Positions 5,737 through 11,999 of a stretch of 11,999 nucleotides of DNA are shown one piece after another (the first letter of the stretch is position 1; each line of letters opens with the position of its first letter). Under the pieces are notes generated by a model. It did no database searches, was not told the origin of the DNA, and was given only the letters and a program-made list of their open reading frames with translations. Origin of the DNA: Puniceicoccales bacterium (lineage in GTDB: Bacteria > Verrucomicrobiota > Verrucomicrobiia > Opitutales > JAIRLM01); contig JAITSI010000001.1 of assembly GCA_031287845.1 (NCBI GenBank), positions 1 through 11,999 on the forward strand, read 5' to 3'. The translations under genes were made by a program, and so were the position numbers.

Positions 5737-7530
5737 ATGGGCAGAGCCACGGTGAGCGATTCCGACGGCGGTGGGGCGCCCGTCAAAGCGGGAACCGGCC
5801 CCAATCGGGGAGAAAAAATCTGGAACGGAGGAGCCGGCGCCAATCCCCTGCGGGTGAGCGTGGGCATGGACCACCGGGGACTGGCCCTGCGACCGGCAAT
5901 TTTCAAGTTCCTCAATGACAGGGGAATGGCGATCATTGACCGCGGAACGGACCGCCCAGGGCCGGTGGACTACCCCACCGTCGGCCGGGCGGTGGCGGCA
6001 GATGTGCAATCCGGCCGGGCCCGGTTCGGTGTCCTTGCCTGCGGAAGCGGCCTGGGCATTGCCATCGCGGCCAATCGCCTGCCCGGCGTGCGGGCGGCAC
6101 CGATTTTTTCCGAAGCAATGGCCGAACTTTTCCGTCGACACAACCACGGCAATGTGCTCTGCCTGGGCTCCAGTTGGCAATCGCCGCGGGAAATCGTCCC
6201 GCTGCTGGAGCGTTTCTTCGCCTCCGGGGAGGACCAGGACCCGCGCCACCGCCGGAGGGTTGCCCAGCTGGACGGAGGAGGATGCGTGGCTTGTCTGGCA
6301 GGGGAAGATCCGGAAATTTTTGCAGCCATCGCCGGGGAGCGAAGGCGCCAGGAGGAGCACATTGAGCTCATTGCCTCGGAGAATTTTACATCTCCCGCCG
6401 TCCTGGAGGCGGCCGGCTCCATCCTGACCAACAAGTACGCCGAGGGCTATCCCGGCCAGCGCTACTACGGCGGCTGCGAGTTCGTGGACCGGGTGGAATC
6501 CCTGGCCCGGGAACGGGCCCGGCAGCTATTCGGGGCGGAGCATGCGAACGTGCAGCCCCATTCCGGCTCCCAGGCCAACATGGCGGTCTACGCGGCGGTG
6601 CTCCGGCCGGGGGATCGCATGTTGACCATGTCCCTGAGCCACGGCGGCCACCTTACCCACGGCCATGCGAAGAATTTGAGCGGCATGCTCTACTCCGTGA
6701 CCCACTACGAAACGGATCCGCTAACCCGGCGGCTGGACTACGACGCCATGGCCCGGCTGGCGGAGGAGGTGCGCCCCCGGCTCGTGACCATCGGCGCCTC
6801 CGCCTACCCGCGGCAGATTGATTTTCAGCGGGTTGCCGAGCTGGCCCACGCCGTTGGCGCCCTGGCCATGGCGGACATGGCCCACGTGGCGGGACTGGTC
6901 GCCGCAGGACTGCACCCGTCGCCGGTCCCCTACTGCGACTTTGCCACGACCACGACCCACAAGACCCTGCGGGGCCCGCGGGGCGGACTGATCCTGTGCC
7001 GGGAGCGCTTCGCCCGGGCCATCGACGGCGCCGTATTTCCCGGCATCCAGGGTGGCCCGCTGATGCACATCATCGCCGCGAAGGCCGTCTGCTTCCGCGA
7101 GGCGGCCGGTCCGGAATTCCGCGACTACCAGCGGCGGGTGCTGGAAAATGCCGCGGCGTTGGCAAAAACCATGGCGGAGCTGGGATTCGCAGTGATTTCG
7201 GGAGGGACGGATAACCATCTGCTGCTCCTGGACCTAAGGGAAAATTTACCCGATCTGGACGGAAAGACGGCGCAGACGCTGCTGGAGCGGGCCCACATCA
7301 CGGTCAACAAGAACACAATCCCCGGGGAAACGCGCAGCCCCGTCGCGACCAGTGGCCTGCGCCTGGGCACGCCGGCGGTCACCACCCGCGGCATGGGTCC
7401 GGAGGAAATGCGGCAGATTGGCCACTGGATCGCGGAAATTTTGACGGCCGGGGACGGCGAAGCCAGCGGAGTTGCCGTGCGGGAAAAGGTCCACGCCCTC
7501 TGCGCCCGCTTTCCCCTGCCCTACCCGTAA
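5737..7530 (+). CDS. glyA: Fused ribose-5-phosphate isomerase B / serine hydroxymethyltransferase
   Basis: One uninterrupted 597-residue frame carries two complete enzymes. Residues about 38-178 are RpiB, which interconverts ribulose- and ribose-5-phosphate: GMDHRG (Asp45, His46), VDYP, LACGSGLG with the catalytic Cys102, IAANRLPGVRA, RRHNHGNVLCLG and the phosphate-binding RHRRRV (170-175). After a linker of about ten residues, residues 189-597 are SHMT, which makes glycine and 5,10-methylene-tetrahydrofolate from serine: IELIASENF, NKYAEGYPG, SHGGHLTHG, DMAHVAGLV, TTTTHKTLRGPRGG with the PLP lysine Lys409, NKNTIP and GTPAVTTRGM. ATG 5737 follows GGGA by 4 nt. It gives a 37-residue Gly-rich tail before the RpiB core; GTG 5854 would give a canonical RpiB N-terminus but has no visible binding site. 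It is divergent from the folate operon that makes its cofactor. Both active sites look intact. The pseudopilin gene follows after 9 nt. Confidence 0.95.
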   Translation: MGRATVSDSDGGGAPVKAGTGPNRGEKIWNGGAGANPLRVSVGMDHRGLALRPAIFKFLNDRGMAIIDRGTDRPGPVDYPTVGRAVAADVQSGRARFGVLACGSGLGIAIAANRLPGVRAAPIFSEAMAELFRRHNHGNVLCLGSSWQSPREIVPLLERFFASGEDQDPRHRRRVAQLDGGGCVACLAGEDPEIFAAIAGERRRQEEHIELIASENFTSPAVLEAAGSILTNKYAEGYPGQRYYGGCEFVDRVESLARERARQLFGAEHANVQPHSGSQANMAVYAAVLRPGDRMLTMSLSHGGHLTHGHAKNLSGMLYSVTHYETDPLTRRLDYDAMARLAEEVRPRLVTIGASAYPRQIDFQRVAELAHAVGALAMADMAHVAGLVAAGLHPSPVPYCDFATTTTHKTLRGPRGGLILCRERFARAIDGAVFPGIQGGPLMHIIAAKAVCFREAAGPEFRDYQRRVLENAAALAKTMAELGFAVISGGTDNHLLLLDLRENLPDLDGKTAQTLLERAHITVNKNTIPGETRSPVATSGLRLGTPAVTTRGMGPEEMRQIGHWIAEILTAGDGEASGVAVREKVHALCARFPLPYP

Positions 7531-7539
7531 AATCTGCCC

Positions 7540-8235
7540 ATGAAACGCGACGGCCGAGGATTTACCCTGATCGAGGTGCTGGCGGTGCTGGCCATCCTGG
7601 GCATGCTGGCGGCGCTGCTCACGCCGGCGGTGGGAGCGGCCATGGCCCGGGCGCGGCGGCTGCGGCTGGCGAACCAGCTGCGGCAGATTGCCATGGCCCA
7701 TGCCAGCTGCCAGGACGGGCCGGCGGCACGGAGAGATCTGGAAAGGGCCACAAACCTGGCCGAGTGGGCGGCGGCGCTGGCCGAGCACTCCGGAATCGGC
7801 GATGGCTCCCTCTACACCATTCCCGATGACTATCTGGCGCTGGGAAGTCCTCCCCGGTCGGTGCTTTCCCCGGCCCCGGACCGGCGGCCGGCCGACGACT
7901 TCGCCCGCTTCCCCCTGGCCATCACCGTGATCGTTGGGCTTTCCCCCGGCGCCGACCCGTCCACCACCCCGCTCGCCCATAGCCGCGGACTGGACCCGGA
8001 AAGCGGAACCTGGAAGCCGGCCCGGGGCGACGACGGCGGCATCTATGGCACCGATGGCGGCTGGATCGTCTTCCTCGACGGCCATGTGCAATTTTTTCAC
8101 GACCTGCGCGGGGATGGCGGCGCACTGGCCGGCTACGGCGACGGGCTGCCGACGACGGACATCCGAATGGCGGTGCCGCCCGGGGCCAGGGCACTCAACT
8201 GGAAGGGAATTGTCTGGGAACGGCCGCTCCGGTGA
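7540..8235 (+). CDS. Type II/IV pseudopilin-like protein
   Basis: The product is a 231-residue envelope protein with a class III prepilin leader: MKRDGRG ends in Gly7, the likely cleavage point of prepilin peptidase, followed by FTLIEVLAVLAILGMLAALL with Glu12 at +5 and a single hydrophobic helix. The rest is a soluble domain without cysteine pairs, except one Cys near residue 58. Near the C-terminus GGWIVFLDGHVQFFHDL (173-189) matches the DGH segment of the H-X9-DG pseudopilin-like proteins abundant in Verrucomicrobiota and Planctomycetota. No secretion or pilus assembly genes lie nearby, so its role is unknown; such proteins are usually numerous and scattered. It starts 9 nt after rpiB-glyA, without a clear ribosome binding site, and may be co-transcribed or coupled. 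The sequence AAATCTGCCC abuts the start codon, as it nearly does at glyS. Confidence 0.85.
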   Translation: MKRDGRGFTLIEVLAVLAILGMLAALLTPAVGAAMARARRLRLANQLRQIAMAHASCQDGPAARRDLERATNLAEWAAALAEHSGIGDGSLYTIPDDYLALGSPPRSVLSPAPDRRPADDFARFPLAITVIVGLSPGADPSTTPLAHSRGLDPESGTWKPARGDDGGIYGTDGGWIVFLDGHVQFFHDLRGDGGALAGYGDGLPTTDIRMAVPPGARALNWKGIVWERPLR

Positions 8236-8250
8236 GCCTTTTCCGGCCGT
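8220..8250 (+). terminator. Hairpin over the end of the pseudopilin gene
   Basis: ACGGCCG (8220-8226) and CGGCCGT (8244-8250) form a perfect 7-bp stem whose loop contains the stop codon of the pseudopilin gene. Its position suits a transcript end, but no T run follows it, so an intrinsic terminator is not demonstrated. Confidence 0.28.
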
Positions 8251-8515
8251 GGCAAGCCCTGGGTCCGGAATGCGACCGCGACCCCGCAGATCCAATGCAC
8301 GGGCCGAGAAACCAAGAAACCAATAAAGAGGCGCCACCTCCCCTACCGATTCCCCGCCCACGCGCTGCCGCTCCAAACTGCTGGGGAAAGAGGAACATGG
8401 CGGAGCTGGGGCAAGGTTTTCAAATGGAGCCGGCCGTCCCCGGGGCCGGCCGGAGGGAGAAACCCGGCAAAATTTCATTTACTTTCCGGCCCGGCGAACG
8501 CTGAATGGAGCCCTA
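8251..8515. other. Intergenic region before phosphofructokinase
   Basis: I see no credible gene in this stretch. It holds one strong GC hairpin, GCCGGCC (8429-8435) and GGCCGGC (8444-8450) around an 8-nt loop, followed by an A/T-richer segment AAAATTTCATTTACTTT (8470-8486) that would be the most natural place for promoter contacts of the downstream gene. No convincing -35/-10 pair can be named. Confidence 0.4.
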
Positions 8516-10192
8516 ATGGCGGCGATGGAAAATGGTCCGGATGGAATTTTGGAGGGGAACGTGCTGGTGGCCCAGTCCGGCGGTCCAACGGTGGTGATCA
8601 ACTCCTCCCTGGCCGGTGTGATACAAGAGTCCCTCAATCACAGCTGCATCGGTGAGGTCTACGGCGCACTCCACGGCCTGCGGGGAATCGTGGGCGGACA
8701 GCTGGTGGACCTGGCCGAGGAGTCCCAGCACGTCATCCGCGGGCTGCGCCATACGCCGGGGACCGCCCTGGGCAGCTGCCGCTTTCGCTTCCAGCCGTCG
8801 GACGTGGAGAGCGCATTCCACGTCTTTGAAGCCCACAATATCCGCTATCTGTTTTTCATCGGCGGCAACGGCTCGCAAATTGCAGTCCAGGCCCTGGTGG
8901 CCCACGCCGCCGCCACCGGCTACCGCATGCGGGCCATCGGCGTCCCCAAGACCATCGACAATGACCTGGCCATCACCGACCACTCCCCCGGCTACGGCAG
9001 CGTGGTCAAATATGTGGCCACCACGGCCCGGGAAATCGCCATCGACGACCAGTCCATGGGGGACTACAACCTCGTCTCCATCGTCGAGGTCATGGGCCGG
9101 GACACGGGCTGGATCGCCGCCGGATCCGTCCTCGCCCGCCACATGGGCACCCCGTTCGACGCCCCCCAGCTCATCTACATCCCGGAGAGGCCTTTCAACG
9201 ACGGAGAATTTTTGACCTCGGTGCAGCGGGTTCTGGAGAGCAACCGCTATTGCCTGGTGGTGGTATCGGAGGGCCTCCGCAACGCAAGCGGCGACTACGT
9301 GCGCACCAGCGGCATAAAGGACCCGCTCGGCCGCACGGAGCTGGGGGGTGCGGCGGAGCATTTGCAGTTTTTGGTGGAACAGCACCTCAAAATTAAGGCG
9401 CGCACGACCAAGCTCGGCATTGCCCAGCGCGCCGCCGCCCACTGCGCCTCGCTCCGGGACAACGAGGAGGCGTTCCAGTGCGGGATCAAGGCGGTCCGGG
9501 CGGCGGTGGCCGGTGCGACGGGCAAGATGGTGACAATTGTCCGGGAAAACGACTCCCCCTACACGGTCAGCTACGCCCTGGCGGACCTGGCCGAGGTGGC
9601 GGGCAAGGTGCGGGAGTTCCCCGCCGCCTGGATCGACGGGTCCGGCACCATGATCTCCTCCAATTTTTTCCGCTACGTCTCCCCCCTCATCCAGGGCGAG
9701 GTGGAGGTTCCCTACAAGGGCGGCCTGGCGGAATACGTTCACCTGCAGGGGGTAAAACAGTTCGAAATGGCCGCCCGGCTTTGGTTGTACCCGTCCATAC
9801 CCCCGGTCGGGCGGGCGCCCGGCGCGACGGGGGGGGGCCTCGAGGGCCGGCCGGGCCCATTTGGGGGCCCTGCCCCCAGCTTCGCTTCCCCCAATTATCG
9901 ATGCTACGGCACTCCGTGGGCGGGGGATTGGCAAAGGGGCGCGGCAGCCCCCTTTGAGACCTCTCCGAGGGGCGCAGTCCCACCGTCAACCGGCGGCCCG
10001 GTTTTAGGGGTCATGACCGTAGCATCGGGAACGGCGATTGCACGGACGGCCATCCGGATTTTTGCAAATTTCCCCGCACATTTCCCGTTGACGGAAACGG
10101 CCGGCGGAGCAAATCTGCCCCATGGGCGCATCTTCCATGGAGCAGGTTCTTTCCCTGTGCCGGCGGCGCGGCTTCTTTTTTCCCACCGCTGA
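8516..10192 (+). CDS. pfp: Phosphofructokinase, pyrophosphate-type scaffold, with repeat-derived C-terminal extension
   Basis: The enzyme phosphorylates fructose-6-phosphate to the 1,6-bisphosphate (reversibly if pyrophosphate is the donor). ATG 8516 follows GGAG by 5 nt. The N-terminal phosphoryl-donor region has VAQSGGPTVVINSS, then FFIGGNGSQIA (GGNGS, 116-120), GVPKTIDNDLAITD with Lys145 and the catalytic base Asp148, GYGSVVKYVA and EVMGRDTGWIA (MGR 193-195). Lys145 is the pyrophosphate-type residue, but Gly119 sits where most pyrophosphate enzymes have Asp, so the donor is open. Recognisable family sequence ends near residue 420 (GGLAEYVHLQGVKQFEMAARLW). From about 9779 the frame runs into repeat copy 2 and has no stop until 10192, giving about 136 extra Pro/Gly-rich residues and overlapping glyS by 71 nt in another frame. 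So the native 3' end was replaced by repeat sequence. The total is 558 residues, against roughly 400-450 for related enzymes. Confidence 0.88.
   Translation: MAAMENGPDGILEGNVLVAQSGGPTVVINSSLAGVIQESLNHSCIGEVYGALHGLRGIVGGQLVDLAEESQHVIRGLRHTPGTALGSCRFRFQPSDVESAFHVFEAHNIRYLFFIGGNGSQIAVQALVAHAAATGYRMRAIGVPKTIDNDLAITDHSPGYGSVVKYVATTAREIAIDDQSMGDYNLVSIVEVMGRDTGWIAAGSVLARHMGTPFDAPQLIYIPERPFNDGEFLTSVQRVLESNRYCLVVVSEGLRNASGDYVRTSGIKDPLGRTELGGAAEHLQFLVEQHLKIKARTTKLGIAQRAAAHCASLRDNEEAFQCGIKAVRAAVAGATGKMVTIVRENDSPYTVSYALADLAEVAGKVREFPAAWIDGSGTMISSNFFRYVSPLIQGEVEVPYKGGLAEYVHLQGVKQFEMAARLWLYPSIPPVGRAPGATGGGLEGRPGPFGGPAPSFASPNYRCYGTPWAGDWQRGAAAPFETSPRGAVPPSTGGPVLGVMTVASGTAIARTAIRIFANFPAHFPLTETAGGANLPHGRIFHGAGSFPVPAARLLFSHR
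9779..10015 (+). repeat. Dispersed GC-rich modular repeat, copy 2
   Basis: This copy has the same orientation as copy 1. A diverged version of the CTTTGG-to-GAGGG module (9779-9832) leads into a near-identical module with GGCCGGCCGGGCCC and ATTATCGATGCTACGGCACTCC (9833-9918). Next come GGCGGGGGATTGGCAAAGGGG and the hairpin CAAAGGGG (9932-9939) / CCCCTTTG (9949-9956). It ends with CCGTCAACCGGCGG (9981-9994) and a GGTTTTAGGGGTCATGAC edge whose complement matches the outer edge of copy 3. The module at the end of copy 1 is missing. The left part overlaps the phosphofructokinase frame. The right edge lies about 107 nt before glyS, and the sequence between is not repeat-like. Confidence 0.85.
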
Positions 10193-11621
10193 AATTTACG
10201 GCTCCATTGCCGGATTCTACGACTACGGCCCGCTCGGCTGCGAACTGCGGCGCAACATCCGGGAAGCCTGGTGGCGGGACGTGGTGCAGGGTCGGGCGGA
10301 CGTGGTAGGCCTTGACTGCAGCATCGTTACCCATCCGCAGGTTTGGCACGCGTCGGGCCACGCGGAAAGTTTTTCCGACTTCTTCGTGGACTGCAGGGAG
10401 TCAAAGATGCGCTACCGGGCGGATCAGCTCTTCTTTGGCGCCGTTCGCGTGGACGGCCGTGACCTTGCCATGCTGTCGGTGCTGGATGGGCCGGAGATGG
10501 CGGCGGAGGCGGCAGAAAAGGCAATGGCGGTTCGGAAAAAGCTGGCCCTGGCCGGTCCGGGGGAACCGGTTCAGCTGCGACCCGTACTGGAGGCGACGGA
10601 GGAGGAGCTGGCCAGGATCCCATCGCCGGCGACCGGGACCCCAGGAACCCTGACGGCCCCGCGCCCCTTCCACCTCATGCTGGAGACCCGGGTGGGTTCG
10701 GTGGCGGATGCGGCGACGACGACCTACCTGCGGCCGGAGACGGCCCAGGGAATCTTTGTCAACTTTTCCAACGTCGTGGACACGGCGCGGCAGAAAATTC
10801 CCTTCGGCATCGCGCAGGTTGGCCGCTCCTTCCGCAATGAGATCACGCCGCGCAATTCCCTATTCCGCACCAGGGAGTTCGAGCAGATGGAACTGGAATA
10901 CTTCATCGCGCCGGATGCGGACTGGCAGGCAATCCACGGCCGCTGGATCCGGGACCGGCTCGACTGGTACGCCTCCATCGGCATCTCCGGAGACCTGCTG
11001 GGCCGGGACGTGCACGCGAAGGAAAAATTGGCCCACTACGCGCTGGCCTGCACGGACATCACATTCCGCTACCCATTCGGCGTGCAGGAGATCGAGGGCA
11101 TCGCCGTCCGGGGAAACTTTGACCTTACCCAGCACCAGAAGCACAGCGGGAAGAGCCTGGAGTACTTCGACGGGGAACGGCACTACGTGCCCTGCGTCGT
11201 GGAGCCGTCCGCCGGCGTGGACCGGATTTTCCTGGCCCTGCTCTGCGCCGCCTACGACGAGGACGAGATGGACGGGGAAATGAGAACCGTGCTGCGGCTG
11301 CACCCGCGGCTGGCTCCCATAAAAACCGCCGTATTGCCGCTGGTAAAAAATCGCCCGGAGCTGGTGGTCCTGGCGGAAAAAATTGCACAAAAACTTCGCC
11401 GGCACTGGAACATCGCCTTCGACAGCTCCGGCGCCATCGGCCGCCGCTACCGCCGCATGGACGAGGTGGGGACGCCATTCGCGGTCACGGTGGACTTCCA
11501 GTCCCTCGACGATGGCACGGTCACCCTGCGCGAAAGGGACAGCGCAAAACAGCTGCGCATCGCCGCGGAGGATTTGGTCCCATGCCTGCGGGAACGCATC
11601 GACGGACCGGACCGGCCGTGA
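10122..11621 (+). CDS. glyS: Glycyl-tRNA synthetase, dimeric single-chain type
   Basis: This class II aminoacyl-tRNA synthetase charges tRNA-Gly. It is of the alpha2 type shared by some bacteria with archaea and eukaryotes, not the alpha2beta2 type of E. coli. The product is 499 residues from ATG 10122, whose beginning ASSMEQVLSLCRRRGFFFP matches the family; Met6 (10137) is an alternative. Visible are SAEIYG-like PTAEIYGSIAGFYDYGPLG, WHASGH, YLRPETAQGIFVNF, motif 2 FRNEITPRNSLFRTREF (Phe237-Arg238-Asn239-Glu240), EFEQMELEYF, motif 3 EPSAGVDRIF (Asp367, Arg368) and a C-terminal anticodon-binding domain starting near HPRLAPIKTAVLPL. The cysteine pairs that many relatives have before RADH and before LTEPR are absent here (ESKMRYRADQ; TPGTLTAPR). 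There is no clear ribosome binding site; AAATCTGCCCC abuts the start. The gene is flanked by inverted copies 2 and 3 of the repeat. Confidence 0.96.
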   Translation: MGASSMEQVLSLCRRRGFFFPTAEIYGSIAGFYDYGPLGCELRRNIREAWWRDVVQGRADVVGLDCSIVTHPQVWHASGHAESFSDFFVDCRESKMRYRADQLFFGAVRVDGRDLAMLSVLDGPEMAAEAAEKAMAVRKKLALAGPGEPVQLRPVLEATEEELARIPSPATGTPGTLTAPRPFHLMLETRVGSVADAATTTYLRPETAQGIFVNFSNVVDTARQKIPFGIAQVGRSFRNEITPRNSLFRTREFEQMELEYFIAPDADWQAIHGRWIRDRLDWYASIGISGDLLGRDVHAKEKLAHYALACTDITFRYPFGVQEIEGIAVRGNFDLTQHQKHSGKSLEYFDGERHYVPCVVEPSAGVDRIFLALLCAAYDEDEMDGEMRTVLRLHPRLAPIKTAVLPLVKNRPELVVLAEKIAQKLRRHWNIAFDSSGAIGRRYRRMDEVGTPFAVTVDFQSLDDGTVTLRERDSAKQLRIAAEDLVPCLRERIDGPDRP

Positions 11622-11643
11622 ACGGCTCCGGTGGCCTAGGCTC

Positions 11644-11947
11644 AGGACCCGTAAACGCGGTCCGCCGGTTGACGGCGGGGCGGCGCCCCTCTGGGAGGTC
11701 GCAAAGGGGGCTGCGCCCCCCAGCCCCCCTCCGCGGAGTGTCGCTGCATCGATGTCCGGGGGAGGCGAAGCTGGGGGAAGCGCCCCCAACCGGGTCGGGA
11801 GGTCGCAAAGGGGGCTGCCGCGCCCCTTTGCCAATCCCCCGCCCACGGAGTGCCGTACCGTCCGGCGCGCAATGCGCTATCATCCCTCGCTTCGCTCGGG
11901 ACGCCGGCCGGACGAGCGCTACGGACGGTTCCATCCAAAGCTGGCGG
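11644..11947 (-). repeat. Dispersed GC-rich modular repeat, copy 3 (inverted)
   Basis: Read on the minus strand from 11947, this copy begins with the CGCCAGCTTTGGATGG module (to about 11891), nearly identical to 280-335 of copy 1. It then differs: the GGCCGGCC module is absent and a short ATGATAGCGCATTGCGCG stretch takes its place. It rejoins the family at TACGGCACTCCGTGGGCGGG, the CAAAGGGG/CCCCTTTG hairpin (arms at 11806-11814 and 11823-11830) and the module ending CGACACTCCGCGGAGGG. A further module with GCGCAGCCCCCTTTGCGACC follows, then the outer end CCGTCAACCGGCGG shared with copy 2. It starts 22 nt after the glyS stop codon. Open frames across it are Pro/Gly/Arg-rich and not credible genes. 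Confidence 0.85.
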
Positions 11948-11999
11948 GCCGGCCCAACCCCAGGAGATTATAGAATAAGGTGCTGGGCGATGCTTCTGC
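11948..11999. other. Unique sequence at the right edge
   Basis: These last bases leave the repeat and become A/T-richer (GGAGATTATAGAATAAGGTG). TATAGAAT could be a -10-like element or the start of another gene's leader, but the window ends too soon to tell. Confidence 0.25.

Noticed and set aside
7246..8478. Long minus-strand open frame opposite the end of glyA and the pseudopilin gene
   Set aside because: It crosses two genes with recognisable products on the other strand and has only low-complexity Gly/Arg/Gln-rich sequence.
8513..9934. Long minus-strand open frame opposite phosphofructokinase (473 codons)
   Set aside because: It mirrors the GC-rich codon pattern of the plus-strand gene, starts inside repeat copy 2 and shows no family features; the plus-strand frame has clear catalytic motifs.
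10016..10121. T-box or tRNA-like leader before glyS
   Set aside because: I looked for a T-box core or tRNA-like fold in the about 106 nt before glyS and saw neither.

Overview
The window is GC-rich bacterial chromosome, by eye about two-thirds G+C, with strongly GC-biased third codon positions. It is densely packed with housekeeping genes and contains a family of very GC-rich dispersed repeats. The best taxonomic hint is the pseudopilin-like gene at 7540-8235. It has a class III prepilin leader and a C-terminal 'FLDGHV' segment of the kind seen in the large pseudopilin families of Verrucomicrobiota and Planctomycetota. With a dimeric-type glycyl-tRNA synthetase and a pyrophosphate-type phosphofructokinase scaffold, this suggests a Verrucomicrobiota-like organism. 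That is an inference, not a demonstration.

Layout. Bases 1-681 hold no convincing gene, only leader sequence and repeat copy 1. sucC and sucD (682-2755, plus strand) encode the two succinyl-CoA synthetase subunits of the TCA cycle. Converging on them is a minus-strand folate operon in the order folE, folP, folB-folK (4975 down to 2781). Its genes overlap one another, and the last is a fusion of dihydroneopterin aldolase and HPPK. Upstream on the same strand lies an orphan acidic protein (5577-5062) of unlike composition. Divergent from it is a 597-residue fusion of ribose-5-phosphate isomerase B and serine hydroxymethyltransferase (5737-7530), followed 9 nt later by the pseudopilin-like gene. 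Next come a phosphofructokinase (8516-10192), glycyl-tRNA synthetase (10122-11621) and repeat copy 3.

How the genes fit together. The folate operon makes the tetrahydrofolate skeleton. The SHMT half of the fusion loads it with one-carbon units, and the RpiB half makes ribose-5-phosphate; both feed nucleotide synthesis. SHMT also makes glycine, the substrate of GlyS. Phosphofructokinase and succinyl-CoA synthetase are central carbon enzymes.

The points most worth a second look are: the RpiB-SHMT fusion with both active sites apparently intact; a modular repeat family in three copies, one of which has run into the 3' end of the phosphofructokinase gene, so that its reading frame continues through the repeat into glyS; the mixed donor-site signature of that phosphofructokinase; an insertion in the ATP-grasp glycine loop of SucC; the low-GC acidic orphan; and a striking excess of AATT in a GC-rich sequence. 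I saw no CRISPR array, transposase, tRNA or rRNA gene.
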